64,000 nucleotides of DNA from Oopsacas minuta (Eukaryota; Porifera; Hexactinellida; Lyssacinosida; Leucopsacidae): contig JAKMXF010000144.1 of NCBI GenBank assembly GCA_024704765.1, positions 434,001 through 498,000 of the forward strand, given 5' to 3'. Both the position numbers and the translations under genes were made by a program. Under the pieces are notes generated by a model that ran no database searches, had not been told where the DNA came from, and saw nothing but the letters and a program-made list of their open reading frames with translations. Below are positions 31,764 to 43,005 of this stretch, piece after piece; position 1 is the stretch's first letter; the number at the start of each line of letters is the position of its first letter.

Positions 31764-32483
31764 TTCCACTATTAAAACTCAATGGATCACTTGATCAGCT
31801 TCTAACTATTTAAGATCTCACACTTTCATCAAAATATCTCTGCTCTGGCATTCTATTAGAACTGAATGTCTAGGAGTGACGATCTATATACCTCCATATT
31901 TTTAATTAATCTTAACTAATTTTTATCAATTCTTTTATGTCCTGTTGTAATTAAATTCTTGTGATTGAGAATTTTTACTAGCACTGCGGAATTTTCGAGA
32001 CAATGTAGGATTGATTTAATTAACAGCTGATAATCATTGTTGTTATTTGTTATTTGTTAAATATTCTCCACAGCCATTTATGTGGTTTGGTGAATGTTTT
32101 ATTGTTATATCTCACTTTGTTAGGTTTAATCTCAATAGATTGTTAGAATTGTAATTGCAGTAAATTAATTACTACATACATGCTTTATATTATCACATAT
32201 TCTATGGGAGATTACATCTCTCCATATGCTCCCTTCTCTACGTGAAATAAAAGGCTTTCTTTTAGCAAAAAATGCAAAATTTGAATTATACGCATGCATT
32301 TGTGTGATACCAATTGAATGACCATTGTAGGGTCCTGAATATGTGTATTATTTGTTCCTCCTATCCGGAACTTCGTATTAACGAGGTTCCTGTATGTATA
32401 TTAATAATTTCGCCTTTTGAATCTTTACTCTATTCCAATTCATAATTTTCGTATACAGCTGGCTAATTCATTAGTATATAAAA
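31764..32483. other. intergenic region
   Basis: Spacer of 720 bp between ZMIZ and TUBGCP2. A reverse-oriented terminus like that at 40001 is present at about 32362-32397 (complement ACAGGAACCTCGTTAATACG), suggesting a decayed pogo/Tigger-type element end. Otherwise nothing is seen. Confidence 0.45.
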
Positions 32484-35400
32484 ATGAATCAAAGAGTCCA
32501 TACAGAATCTTCCATCCCACAAATAGTCTCAAACTTAAGAATGTTCTTAAACTTCGATCAGTCAGATGCGCAATCCATTATGGCTCGACTGTATCAGGGT
32601 ACAACTCAAAACCACCGCTACGCAACTCCAAAAATGGTTGAAGACAAAATTACCGTAAATAAGGTTCTTAATTCTGAGAAGTTAGGGAAAGACTTTGAAG
32701 CATACTACGATCTATTAGAGAATCAGGGTAATCCCGACCTACTAACTGCTGTGCTTTTACTAAGGAAATTACTATCTACAAGCAAAGGCGTGAGGCAATA
32801 CCTAGAAGCTAGGACAGAAATATTCATACAGAGGGTAACCAAGAGTTCTCCGAGGTAACAATTTATTGTCCTACTATCACACACATATTTATATACTTGT
32901 TTCTAGATATATTAGCTCAAAATCTATTACCAATCCAGCTAAACCTAAAATGGATCATTCAATAGCACTAACTCAAGAAGAATTATACTCCAGATCAACT
33001 TCTTTACCCCATACACCTGGCTTGAATGCACGTTCACAACCTCAACGTCATGTACCTGTAGAGATTAAGTCCCCACGTGAAACCTCGGATCAGAGGAGAG
33101 AACCTCGGGGTAAGATAGAACCCAGAAAAGGAACACCTGAAATTTTGGAACACAAGAGAGAGATACGGGGTCACTTTGATCATAGGAGAGAGAGGAACGA
33201 TAACTTAGAACCAAGGAAAGATACAAGAGATTACTTGGAACCCAGGGAACATGATATATTGGAACCAAGGACACGCGATAACTTGGAACAAGGGAGAGAG
33301 AGAAGCGATATATTTGATCAGAGGCGAGAACCACGTGATAGCCCAAATCAAAGAAGAGAACCACGCGAGGTATTAGAGCCTCCTAAACAATCAAAATCAC
33401 CTAAAAAACACTCTCCTGATATGATTACACGTTCATATCTGACAAGAAACTATGTCAACCCGAGTGCAGATACTTTACTGAAGAATCCTCCTCCTCCCAT
33501 GCGAGAGGTAGATTATAACTTCATTGTAATTATAGCTATAATTTATAAATTGGAGTTCGCCTATTAGCAATTCGTATTTTGAATTTTCCTTGGTATGCAT
33601 AAACTTGCTATTAGAGGAATCATTTACAATACAGATGGACTCTAAGTCTCTGAAAACTTGCCAAAAGGCGAACACCACTGCATATTTATGTGTTATTAAA
33701 TTCATGTTTCTAGGTAGATCTATTCTCACAAGAACGGCTGATAGTAGAAGAGATAATTTCCCTACTTATAGGTGTACAGGGTTGGTACATACTGTATGAC
33801 CCTGATACTAAACAGCTGGGATATTATCAAGGAGGAGAATACATTAATCCATCTCTGAGGAGTTTGATTCGTAAGATAGAACCTCTGTTCTGTTTCTATT
33901 CTACTGTTACTAAATTCATAGAGATGTACTCTACATATGAACACGGATTAGTTAGTCAATCTCTCTGCTCAGTGATGAGTACTTTATTGAAGGAGCATTT
34001 TACTGTAGCTGCCCAGCTGGAGACTCAGTTAAGGTCTGGGAACTTGTCTATACAACAGCTATGGTTCTTCCTGCAACCGTGTTTTAAAACACTGAGTCTC
34101 CTTTACGAGGTGATTAAAACATATTTCATAGAATATACAGTCAACTTCCGGTTATATCGAATACCTGTCGAAGTCTGAAATTGTACAAATATGGATATAA
34201 CGGAAGTTGATTGTATTTCCTACTGGACATGTTCATGCGTTACTGGTATTTAGATATGTGAAGATATCGAGAAATCTAAAATGGATGGAGCTACTATACT
34301 CAGTATGCTATATAACAAGATGTCCACGTTTATTGGAGACCCCAAAGCCAAGCAGTGGTGCTTAGCTCTTGCAACACATACCTCTGTTCCTTACTTTGAG
34401 ATTCTAGAGAACTGGATTTATCGGGGCATAATCCTAGACCCTAAACAGGAATTCATGGTAGAAGAATCTAAGACTACTCCTAACCCTGCTTTACACTCTC
34501 ATCCTTATTATGACCTCACTACCCACTACTGGGATAGGACATATACATGGAAGCGTGAGAAGACACCTTGTTTCTTGGAGAACTTACCAGACAAGATTCT
34601 AAAAACTGGTTAGGCCTCTGGAAAACAATATTTCTTGTATAAGACTTCAGCGAAACCTCCACACAAATGGGCCTGTTAAGTAAAAATATATAAAGCGAAT
34701 TCTTACTCCTATATAAATGAACCTCCATAAACGGGTAGCATTTTCGGTGCCCTTGGCACATCACCCAGTTAGTGGCAGTTACACTCACTGTACATTCAAA
34801 ATTTTTTGTAGCCTATTCCAGTTCTTCAATAGATTGAGTTTATCTTTTTGTAATTTGTAGGAAAGTATTTGAACGTATTTCGTGAGAGTGAGAAGAAACT
34901 AAACAATCCTAACCGCATCAACATAAGATACTCAGAGAATCCTCGTGACTACATAGAGCCAATAGATCTAGCGTTTAAGTTTGCTAGTGAACAACTGCTT
35001 TGGGAGTTGTCACGTGACCATGATCTTATGGGTCGATTAAATGCGCTACGTCGCTACTTCCTTATGAACCAAGGAGATTTCTTCTTACATTTTATGTCTA
35101 TAGCAAGAACAGAATTGTTTGGTACTGCAGAAGATATTCAGTTACAACGGCTACAAGGTCTATTGGAGGTGTCTATAACGAATAGTAACGCTAGATTCGA
35201 CAAATATGCAGATTACTTGAAGGTTAAATTAGAAACCTCTGATGTGGTGGATATGCTAGCACTTGTTATAAGGATTGATAAACAGATACCTGATAAGAGA
35301 ATTAAATCTGATGCATTTGAGTTTCTACCTAAACCTGGAGAGGTAGGCTATTAGTTTACTTTTAAGAGATTTTTGATTTTTGTTGTAAAACTTGTAATTT

Positions 35401-36665
35401 GGGGAATTTTATATACTTTTAACGGGTAATGATGCAGTATACCAGCTGTTCTCAAACTGGGGTATATGGCCCCTTGGTGGTCCACGGACGACAGAAGGGG
35501 GGGGGGGGGCCATAGGATCTCAAAGTTTACATTGCAGTCTACGGGAGGGTTCCACAGAATGTGTTAAAATTGTCGGTATAGGGATCCAAATTTGTTACAG
35601 ACCACTGGAATACACGGCGTTTCCTTAGTATATCTATTAACTAGAGTCTCCTCAATCTAGTATCAATCTGAGACAAATCTATCTGGTCTTGAAGCATTCG
35701 ATCTTGAGTTTGAAGTAAAATGGCCTGTCTCTCTTGTAATAAGTGCTAAAGTAATGACATACTATCAGCTGTTATTCAGACAGCTGTTCTACTTCAAACA
35801 CGTAGAAACATCGCTCAACGAAGCTTGGATTAGACAGAAAAACATGAAACAGTATCAGCTAATAGGACAGGTCCCTGCTTACACTAAGGCTCTCGTATTG
35901 AGACAGCAAATGATTAGCTATGTACAGAACTTCCAATTCTACATGATGTACGAGGTTATACAATTGAATTGGAAACATTTTCAGCAAAAATACGATAGAG
36001 CTTCTACTGTTGATGACGTCATGCAGGCGCATATGGATTTTCTAGAAAAGTCAGTTACAATTAATTATTTTTATTTAGATTGGAAATATTGTTTACTTTA
36101 TATTCATAAAACACATTACACATTACACATAACACACTCGAAAATTCAAGAATTTGGTTTTTAAAACACGTGATTACCCCAGGCCCTGTATATTGCTGTT
36201 AGAGAGCTAGAATATGTTTGTACGAAATTAGATACTGGTGATTATTTTCAAAACTACCTACTCCTATTTTCTTCCTTTAGATGTGTAAATGATTTCCTAA
36301 TGCATCATCACGACATAATCCGTACAGTCTGGAAGATACTAGCACTTTGTGTACAGTTCACGAACTACTTGAACTTATTAGCTGCAGACTTTAACCAGAA
36401 ATTTCAAACTTATCTAAAATCTAATGACATTAGAAATACATACAAAGAGGCAGCGGCTAAAAATGTGCTTAGAAAAATGGTTGAAGGAGATTTTGATCAA
36501 GTTATACGAGGGCAACAGAAACAATTCACTGGAATGTTGGACCAATTTATAGACAGAGTGTCTAGATTGACTCATGAGACAGATCCTGATCACAAAACCA
36601 ATAGCTTAATTGTTAGACTCAAGTTTTACACACGGATTAGTAGTACGATTTTTTCTATAAAATAA
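32484..36665 (+). CDS. TUBGCP2: gamma-tubulin complex component 2
   Basis: Seven exons: 32484-32854, 32907-33507, 33714-34109, 34254-34608, 34861-35342, 35661-36049, 36281-36665. Phases close to 992 residues (human GCP2 about 900). Diagnostic GCP2 stretches include LLIGVQGWYILYD, ENWIYRGIILDPKQEFMVEE, LPDKILKTGKYLNVFRE, RYFLMNQGDFFLHFM and LFRQLFYFKHVE. These are the GRIP1 and GRIP2 motifs by which the gamma-TuSC binds gamma-tubulin and nucleates microtubules. Exon 2 encodes a lineage-specific linker rich in Arg/Glu (REPR-like repeats, about 33080-33380). Introns contain a MITE (34134-34215) and a hAT-like element (about 35445). The GCP2-specific matches exclude GCP3. Confidence 0.94.
34134..34215. 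mobile_element. MITE, CAGTCAACTCC family copy d (short)
   Basis: An 82-bp copy with TACAGTCAACTTCCGGTTAT at the left and AACGGAAGTTGATTGTA at the right, enclosing GTCTGAAATTGTAC. It appears to be an internally deleted derivative of the longer copies. It lies in TUBGCP2 intron 3. Confidence 0.75.
35440..35600. mobile_element. hAT-like non-autonomous element with poly-G tract
   Basis: Begins TTCTCAAACTGGGGTATATG and contains an unbroken run of about 14 G near 35497-35509. It carries GTGTTAAAATTG, the inverted form of the core at 29740-29830. It lies in TUBGCP2 intron 5. Confidence 0.45.
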
Positions 36666-36830
36666 CATAATTCTTAAACAGAGATCTCATTTGGTTCTCA
36701 GTGTTTTAATTATTGAATCAAAGAATTGAACATAACATATACTATACTATGCGCAAGGAACATGTATACCCTTGTGTATTTCTTAAATATACGCCTGTCA
36801 TAATTCCTTTTATTAAAAGTTAGAAATAAA

Positions 36831-38783
36831 ATGGCTTCTAATGCCTCAGATTTTGAGGAGCCCCCCCCTGAAAATGTAACGAGTACAGAACAAATGGAAA
36901 TAGGTTCACATCAAGAAAGTGAGAAACAAGATCCTACCAACAATATTACTCAAATGGAATGTGACTCCTCGAGTGAGATAGACCCTAAAAAAGGACAAGA
37001 ATATAAAGACAAAGGAAACACGGCCTTCAAAGAACAACGGTACGACGATGCAATGGAATTATACACACAATCTCTCCGCTATGATCCTAATAGCGCTATT
37101 ACACTGAGTAACAGGAGTGCAGTACATCTACAATTCAAGGATTATGCTAAAGCATTTGAGGATGCAAATCAAGCTATCAGGATTGATGAAAAATTCGTGA
37201 AGTCCTATTTCAGGCTTGGGAAGTGTCATGTAGCTACTGGTAACTTGGGTCATGCTAAAGTTATGTTTGAAAAAGCATTAGAGTTTGAGCCAAACAATCA
37301 AACTACTCTGAACGAAATTAAAAACCTTAATACTTTACTCGATTTTCAAACTAGATACGAGAAATCATTTGCAAATTCTCATTTCAGAGAATCTATATAT
37401 TACATCGGAAAGGTTAGACAAGTAAATATTCTTATTTATTTTACAATTAATATATGTACCTATTTTAGATGCTAGCCCAAGGTGTTGATAGTGCTTTTAT
37501 CTATTCAAAACTAGCAGAAGCTCATTGTCTTAACGGTAAGCTGGACGAAGCAAGTGGTATTTGTAACGACTCTCTGAGGAGATTCACTAACAATTCAGAT
37601 CTCATATATGTAAAAGCACTGATTGAATATTATAGAGACAATCTAGATAGAGCTAAAACGCTATTTTCTATGGTTCTGAGATCTGATCCAGACCATGCCA
37701 AATCTTTTCAAACTTTTAAGAAATTAAAGAAAATACACAAAATCAAAGAGGAAGGCAATGCAGCTGTAAAGGAGAAAGACTACAAGGCAGCTCAGCTGTG
37801 TTACGATGAAGCTCTTACTATAGATCCGTTTAACCGTATTTGTAATGCTAAGTTATTATGTAACAGAGCACTGTGTAAAGAGAAACAGGGACACATTATG
37901 GAGGCTATTGATGACTGTACTGCAGCTATAGAGTAAGCTAATTAATGTTAGCATAATACAGCGAACGTATCTCAAAAGTATTATACAATGGGTTCACGTT
38001 AATATTATTATTATTATTACAGGTAACTCCCGTTATGTCAAAGTCTGAAATTGTACTAATATGGTCCCAAACCGTAAACTAAGATAACTTTCATCACACG
38101 CTTTTATCTAAGTAATTATCCTGGTCCCTTGACCTCTGGTATAACAGGAGTTGACTGTAGTAAGAAATCTAAGGATAAGACGTGTAAATTACAGCTTTCA
38201 ATAAGATCTGTACCCTGCATATTAAAATTGTTTCCAATCTAGTTCAGATGATAATTACACTCGTGCGTTCCAACGCAGAGCTAAACTCTACCAGGATTCT
38301 AATCAACATGACAATGCAGTAGTAGACTACGAGACAATTATGAGGATGGATCCTTCTCAGAGTAATAAAGCTAACTTAACTGAAGCAAAGAGACTGCAAA
38401 AAATAGCAAAACGGAAGGATTATTACAAAATATTGGGTGTTAATCGTAACGCTACTGATGACGAGATCAAGAAGGCTTACCGTAAGCAAGCTGTACTCCA
38501 TCACCCAGATAAACATGCTAGTGATACAGAGGCTAGAAGAATCGCAGAGGAACAGCTGTTCAAGGAAGTAGGCGAGGCATACTCTGTCCTATCCGATCCT
38601 AAGAAACGAGTGAGATACGATAGAGGTGATGATCTGGAGGATATCGCAGCGGACATAGATCCTACTCAAATATTCCAGAATATATTCAGCATGGGGGGAG
38701 GAGCTCCTGGAGGGTTCACATTCTCATTTGGGGGTGGGGGTGGAGGTGGAGGGGGTAAACATGGATTTCAGAGTTTCTTTTGA
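36831..38783 (+). CDS. DNAJC7: DNAJC7-like TPR and J-domain co-chaperone
   Basis: Three exons: 36831-37412, 37469-37932, 38243-38783, closing in frame to 528 residues (human DNAJC7 about 494). An acidic N-terminal 50 residues is followed by TPR repeats, for example [21 protein letters not shown], and a second TPR block starting [18 protein letters not shown]. The J domain at about 405-470 has [12 protein letters not shown] and intact HHPDKH. A Gly/Phe-rich tail follows, with a long glycine run near the C-terminus. DNAJC7 binds Hsp70 and Hsp90 and recycles clients between them. Intron 2 contains a MITE. Confidence 0.93.
38019..38160. mobile_element. MITE, CAGTCAACTCC family copy e
   Basis: Left end ACAGGTAACTCCCGTTATGT; right end TATAACAGGAGTTGACTGTA. 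The interior GTCTGAAATTGTACTAATAT and GGTCCCAAAC match other copies. It lies in DNAJC7 intron 2, next to an ATT microsatellite. Confidence 0.8.
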
Positions 38784-39247
38784 GTAATTTATATCTCATT
38801 AACAATGCTATTATTATACAAAGATGTGTGGAGACCAGATAGATTATTCTGGTTAGTTTAAATGGTTGTCTTATAGCAATTAGTCGTGTATTATGAATAG
38901 TTCATTATATCAATTATTTAGAAATATACAAATTTTACAGTGGTGTTATAAACAGTTCGTTAATCTTCATTGTTTATAAACTGATTGGGACATTTCAATA
39001 AGAACTGTATCCAATTACATATATGTATATATACCGTCAAATCCAATATCGAAGCTCAAGGGACCGTGATTAGTTATATCCGTGATAAGCTAGTTATTTA
39101 TATCCATGTTCGAAGTCACGTGAGTTGTCGGTATACTTTCCAAGAGGCTAAGAGTAATTATCTATAATAATTTTAATACAATTAGATAGAGAATAATAGC
39201 ACTAGTATTGACTATACATTAGCAAAACACTCTGTCTCTTGTACAAT
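38784..39247. other. intergenic region
   Basis: Spacer of 464 bp between DNAJC7 and VAC14, containing a decayed MITE at 39031-39135. Nothing else is seen. Confidence 0.5.
39031..39135. mobile_element. MITE, CAGTCAACTCC family copy f (decayed)
   Basis: Left ATACCGTCAAATCCAATATC; right end TGAGTTGTCGGTAT. The interior shares GAAGCTCAAGGGACCGTG and TATATCC with copy a. Confidence 0.6.
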
Positions 39248-42200
39248 ATGTGTGCGGACACCTCTTTAGACCATGCCAAGGACATGGGTCCCTTCACTCC
39301 CACATTGATAAAGTCCCTGAGTGATAAACTCTATGATAAGAGAAAGACATCTGCTCTAGAAATCGAAAAAGTCGTACGGGACCTTGTTAATATGAATGAA
39401 ATGAAACAAGTATCGAAAATAGTTAATATTCTACAACAGGAATTGGTTGAATCTTCAAATCCTAACTCAAGGAAGGGTGGTCTTATTGGAATGGCAGCTT
39501 CTGCTATAGCGTTAGGGAAGGAAAATTTAGGGATTTATCTACCTGAACTAGTACCACCAGTTTTGGCTTGTTTTAATGACCAAGATACAAGAGTAAGGTA
39601 TTATGCTTGTGAAGCTCTCTACAATATTACAAAGGTAATTTGACACATAGTTATACATGCATAACATATGTATGTATATGTAGATACATACACCACCATA
39701 CGTGTTTTATTCAGCTGCTGTTATTAATCTGAATGAAAGGATTGCGGCTGATTATTCTTAGAATTATCAGGCATGATGCTTAACTTGTAGATTGTACGAC
39801 TAACGTTGCAATTTCTTTGTTTAAGCTTTTCTAAAGTCTCCAATCATTAAGTTAACACATTTTGGCTTAGAGAGTTGAGATATTTTAAATTATTATATCT
39901 GAATAATATACACAGTTAAGCCACAAGTGATAATTACAATAATCTCTGTTTCTAACAAAGTTGTATTATATTTTATTGAATCGCCTCTACAACTAATTAC
40001 AGTGGAACCTCGTTGATGCGAACACGGTTAATAAGAACTCCGTTTAAATCGAACACATTTTGACCGTCCGTTAGTGTTGTATTAACTAGGTTAACTCATT
40101 AGTACTTTAACGAATAATGTTTGCTAGGTAGCAAGGGCTTCAGTCCTGATATTCTTCTGTCCAATATTCGAGCGTCTCTGTCAATTAGCAGCTGACCCTG
40201 ATCTTACTGTAAGGAATGGAGCTGACCTTCTAGACAGATTAGTTAAAGATATTGTCACAGACAGTGCACACTTTGATCTGCTTACATTTATTCCTATTCT
40301 CAGAGAGAAACTCTACACCAAAGATCCACACGCTAGACAGTTCCTGGTATCTTGGATGAAGATGTTACTATCTGTACCAGAAATAGAGTTAGTTGATCAT
40401 CTTCCTGAATTGTTAGACGGTTTGTTCGTAATTCTAGATGGTGAAAATCCTGAGATAAGAATCAGTTGTGAGGAAGTATTGTATGAGCTACTAAGAGAGG
40501 TATACTAAGAGAAATATTATTACGATATAACACAGCTTATGTTTAAGCCGTAATTGTACAAATAAGGTCCCAAACCATCAAAGTACACAAATTTCTTCGG
40601 TTATAAGTGGTAGCTCAAGGGACCATGGTAGTCCCTTGAGCTACGATATAGTAGGAGTTTTGACAATACATTCAATACATAAGTATATTGTCAACTACAT
40701 AATTCTTGTAGGTAAGAGCTCGTACTAAAATATGTAAAACAGGCTCCACAACATTCCAGCCTGTATGCTACAAACAAATGGTTAATGTGTTAGTAGCTCA
40801 CTCACAGAGTGAAGATAAACAGGTCTGTTTCATAGCACTACACTGGTTGAAAGAATTCCTAGAACTAGCTAGTAGAGAGCTCCTCTCACTGACTAGTAAC
40901 ATGTTATTAGCTTTTCTACCCTGTGTATCACTCGATAATCATAAAGAAGTTAAAGCAGAGGCCCAGGCAGCTAACAACCTGCTGATGGGTCTAATCTTAG
41001 AAACAGATGACAATAAGGAAGCTAAACCTCTTGAATTTATGTTGAATGAATGTATTAAACCTGGATGGATACAGTCTATGAGAGAGAGTCTGGATTCATC
41101 TCTATCTAGGTAAGTTTTAACTTAAAAGGTAGCCATCTATGTACCACGGAGTATGGATAATAATGTATGTCTTGTAATTAGTTAGGAACAGCGCACAGGC
41201 AATAATTTGAATGCAAATTCTGATACAGTGGATGTCGGTTATGAGAACACACTTAGGAGTAGCAATACAAGTTCTTTTAACCGGCATAAAATTACAGGAA
41301 TATATGAGAACCGTTTTCCAGTGGATGGTGCTCATATCAACCATGTTCTTATAACCGGTATCTGCATAAATCTGAATTAAAAAAATTGCTTAAACTTTAG
41401 GAGTACAGGAGTGCAGGTAATGCCTTTTATCAATTCAGCACTCACAAGTGAATTAGACACACAAGCTGATACAACTCCCAAATCCAAAAGTCTACCTGTA
41501 ATGTTAATCAATCATCAGCATCAAGACACGAGTACCCCCGAATCACCACAAAGCTTAGATCTTACCCCTCTTGTTAACGTGCTAGCTAGCTTCATATTGT
41601 ATAGAAAGAATGAGACCCAAATAGCATCGTTACACTGGATACAATGGCTTATAGCTCAAACTCCACATAAACTGTATCATGAAATACATACATTATTTCC
41701 TGTGTTGTTAGAAGCGTTATCTGATGTTAATGATAAAGTTATCAAGCTAGCTTTAGAAGTAATAGCTGAGCTGTCAAAAAGCGCAGCTGGGCTGCAGATT
41801 GAACGTATCACATTTGAACAGGGTCGTAGCATAATCCCAAAGACAGTTCCCCGTTGTTCAGATGATTCACTGACTGCTGCATTTTCTCTTTTCACTGCTG
41901 AGACAATTTCATTTTTTAAACAAAATCAAGCGATTCTCTACAACAAAGGAGCGTTTATTATTCGCGAAATTTCACTCCTAGTTTCACCAGTCAGTTTCTA
42001 CAGATCTCTCGCATCTATTCTACTTCAAGATGAAGAATTATTCTTTATAAGTACAATGGTAGATGCACTATCTCTTATACTTCTGACGTCATCTGAACTA
42101 TTTCCATTGAGAGCTGAGCTCAGAAACAAAGAAATGGACTCTTCTAATAAATTGTTCATATTACTCTATCGCTGCTGGTCTCATAATCCTGTAGCTGCTC

Positions 42201-42658
42201 TTGCTCTATGCTTCCTTACAGAGCATTATCCTCTTGCTAAGAAGCTAGTACATCATATGGGAGAGTTAGAGATAACTGCCACTCTTCTCTCTCAAATTGA
42301 CAAGTTAGTTCAGATGCTGGAATCACCAGTATTTGCTTATTTACGTATTCAACTGTTAGAACCTTGGAAATTTACAGATCTTGTGGAGAGTTTGTACGGA
42401 ATATTAATGATACTCCCACAAACAACGGCATTTTCCACCCTAGAATCCCGATTAAACTGTATCCCACCACACATACACAGCTACATAATGCTATCAGGAC
42501 AATCTCAACAGCAGTTACTGCCTAAGTGGCAACTTCCACATAAAAAATCGAAAACTCCAGAATTATCTGAATCTTATGATGAGTTATTTGACTATTTTAA
42601 ATCTATTCAGGGTAAGTTCAAGCTAGCTACAGAGACGAAAGGTCGTATGAGACATTAG
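39248..42658 (+). CDS. VAC14: VAC14, PIKfyve complex scaffold
   Basis: Four exons: 39248-39634, 40128-40499, 40712-41109, 41401-42658. Phases close to 804 residues (human about 782). Exon 1 has LSDKLYDKRKTSALEIEK, NSRKGGLIGMAASAIALGK and RVRYYACEALYNI. Later exons have LLDRLVKDIV, ARQFLVSWMKMLL and the C-terminal stretch STMVDALSLILLTSSELFPL, then WSHNPVAALALCFLTEHYPL. The protein is a HEAT-repeat scaffold that holds PIKfyve and FIG4 and controls PI(3,5)P2 on endolysosomes. Introns carry small inverted-repeat elements (40001, 40523, 41225). Confidence 0.95.
40001..40095. mobile_element. pogo/Tigger-like element terminus
   Basis: Begins CAGTGGAACCTCGTTGATGC followed by GAACACGG, the style of pogo/Tigger inverted termini. 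A matching right end was not found, so it is probably truncated. It lies in VAC14 intron 1. Confidence 0.45.
40523..40670. mobile_element. MITE, CAGTCAACTCC family copy g
   Basis: Carries GTAATTGTACAAATAAGGTC and CCCAAACC, as in other copies. A perfect hairpin, GTAGCTCAAGGGACCATGG then its complement, starts at about 40609, and the right end reads GTAGGAGTTTTGACAATACA. The left terminus is eroded. It fills most of VAC14 intron 2. Confidence 0.65.
41225..41366. mobile_element. inverted-repeat element (pogo-like termini)
   Basis: Left end ACAGTGGATGTCGGTTATGA and GAACAC; right end GTTCTTATAACCGGTATCTG forms its inverted partner. It is 142 bp, non-coding, in VAC14 intron 3. Confidence 0.55.
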
Positions 42659-43005
42659 GTTTGATCAGTCAATTAGGAGTAACATATCTACGAACTTACA
42701 CAATCCTTAAGCTCAATTTGTTGTATGTGTATATCCGTATATGTCTTGTAAATATATTGAGAGCACTATATCTTATGAATCCAAAGCTGTTAAAGATAGT
42801 TAGTACACCTCAATACTCTTCATTGTAGGACCAGCTGATCACGGGAGGGGGTGATATATAGTCCCAGAGCCCAGCTGGGAAACCACTCTGCATAGCTTAG
42901 ATTAACAGCGGTTCCAACCTGGATTCCACAGGAAAATAATGTCATATTTGCATATTTGAGATCCCATATAGGATAATTTAATGTAGGTAACACTTACTAA
43001 CATTT
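42659..43005. other. intergenic region
   Basis: Spacer of 347 bp between VAC14 and SENP. No feature was recognised apart from AGCTGG/CCAGCT-containing short repeats near 42830-42880. Confidence 0.45.

Noticed and set aside
32484-36665. First impression of TUBGCP3
   Set aside because: Stretches such as WIYRGII-DP-EFMVEE and KILxTGKYLNV match GCP2 rather than GCP3, so it was called TUBGCP2.
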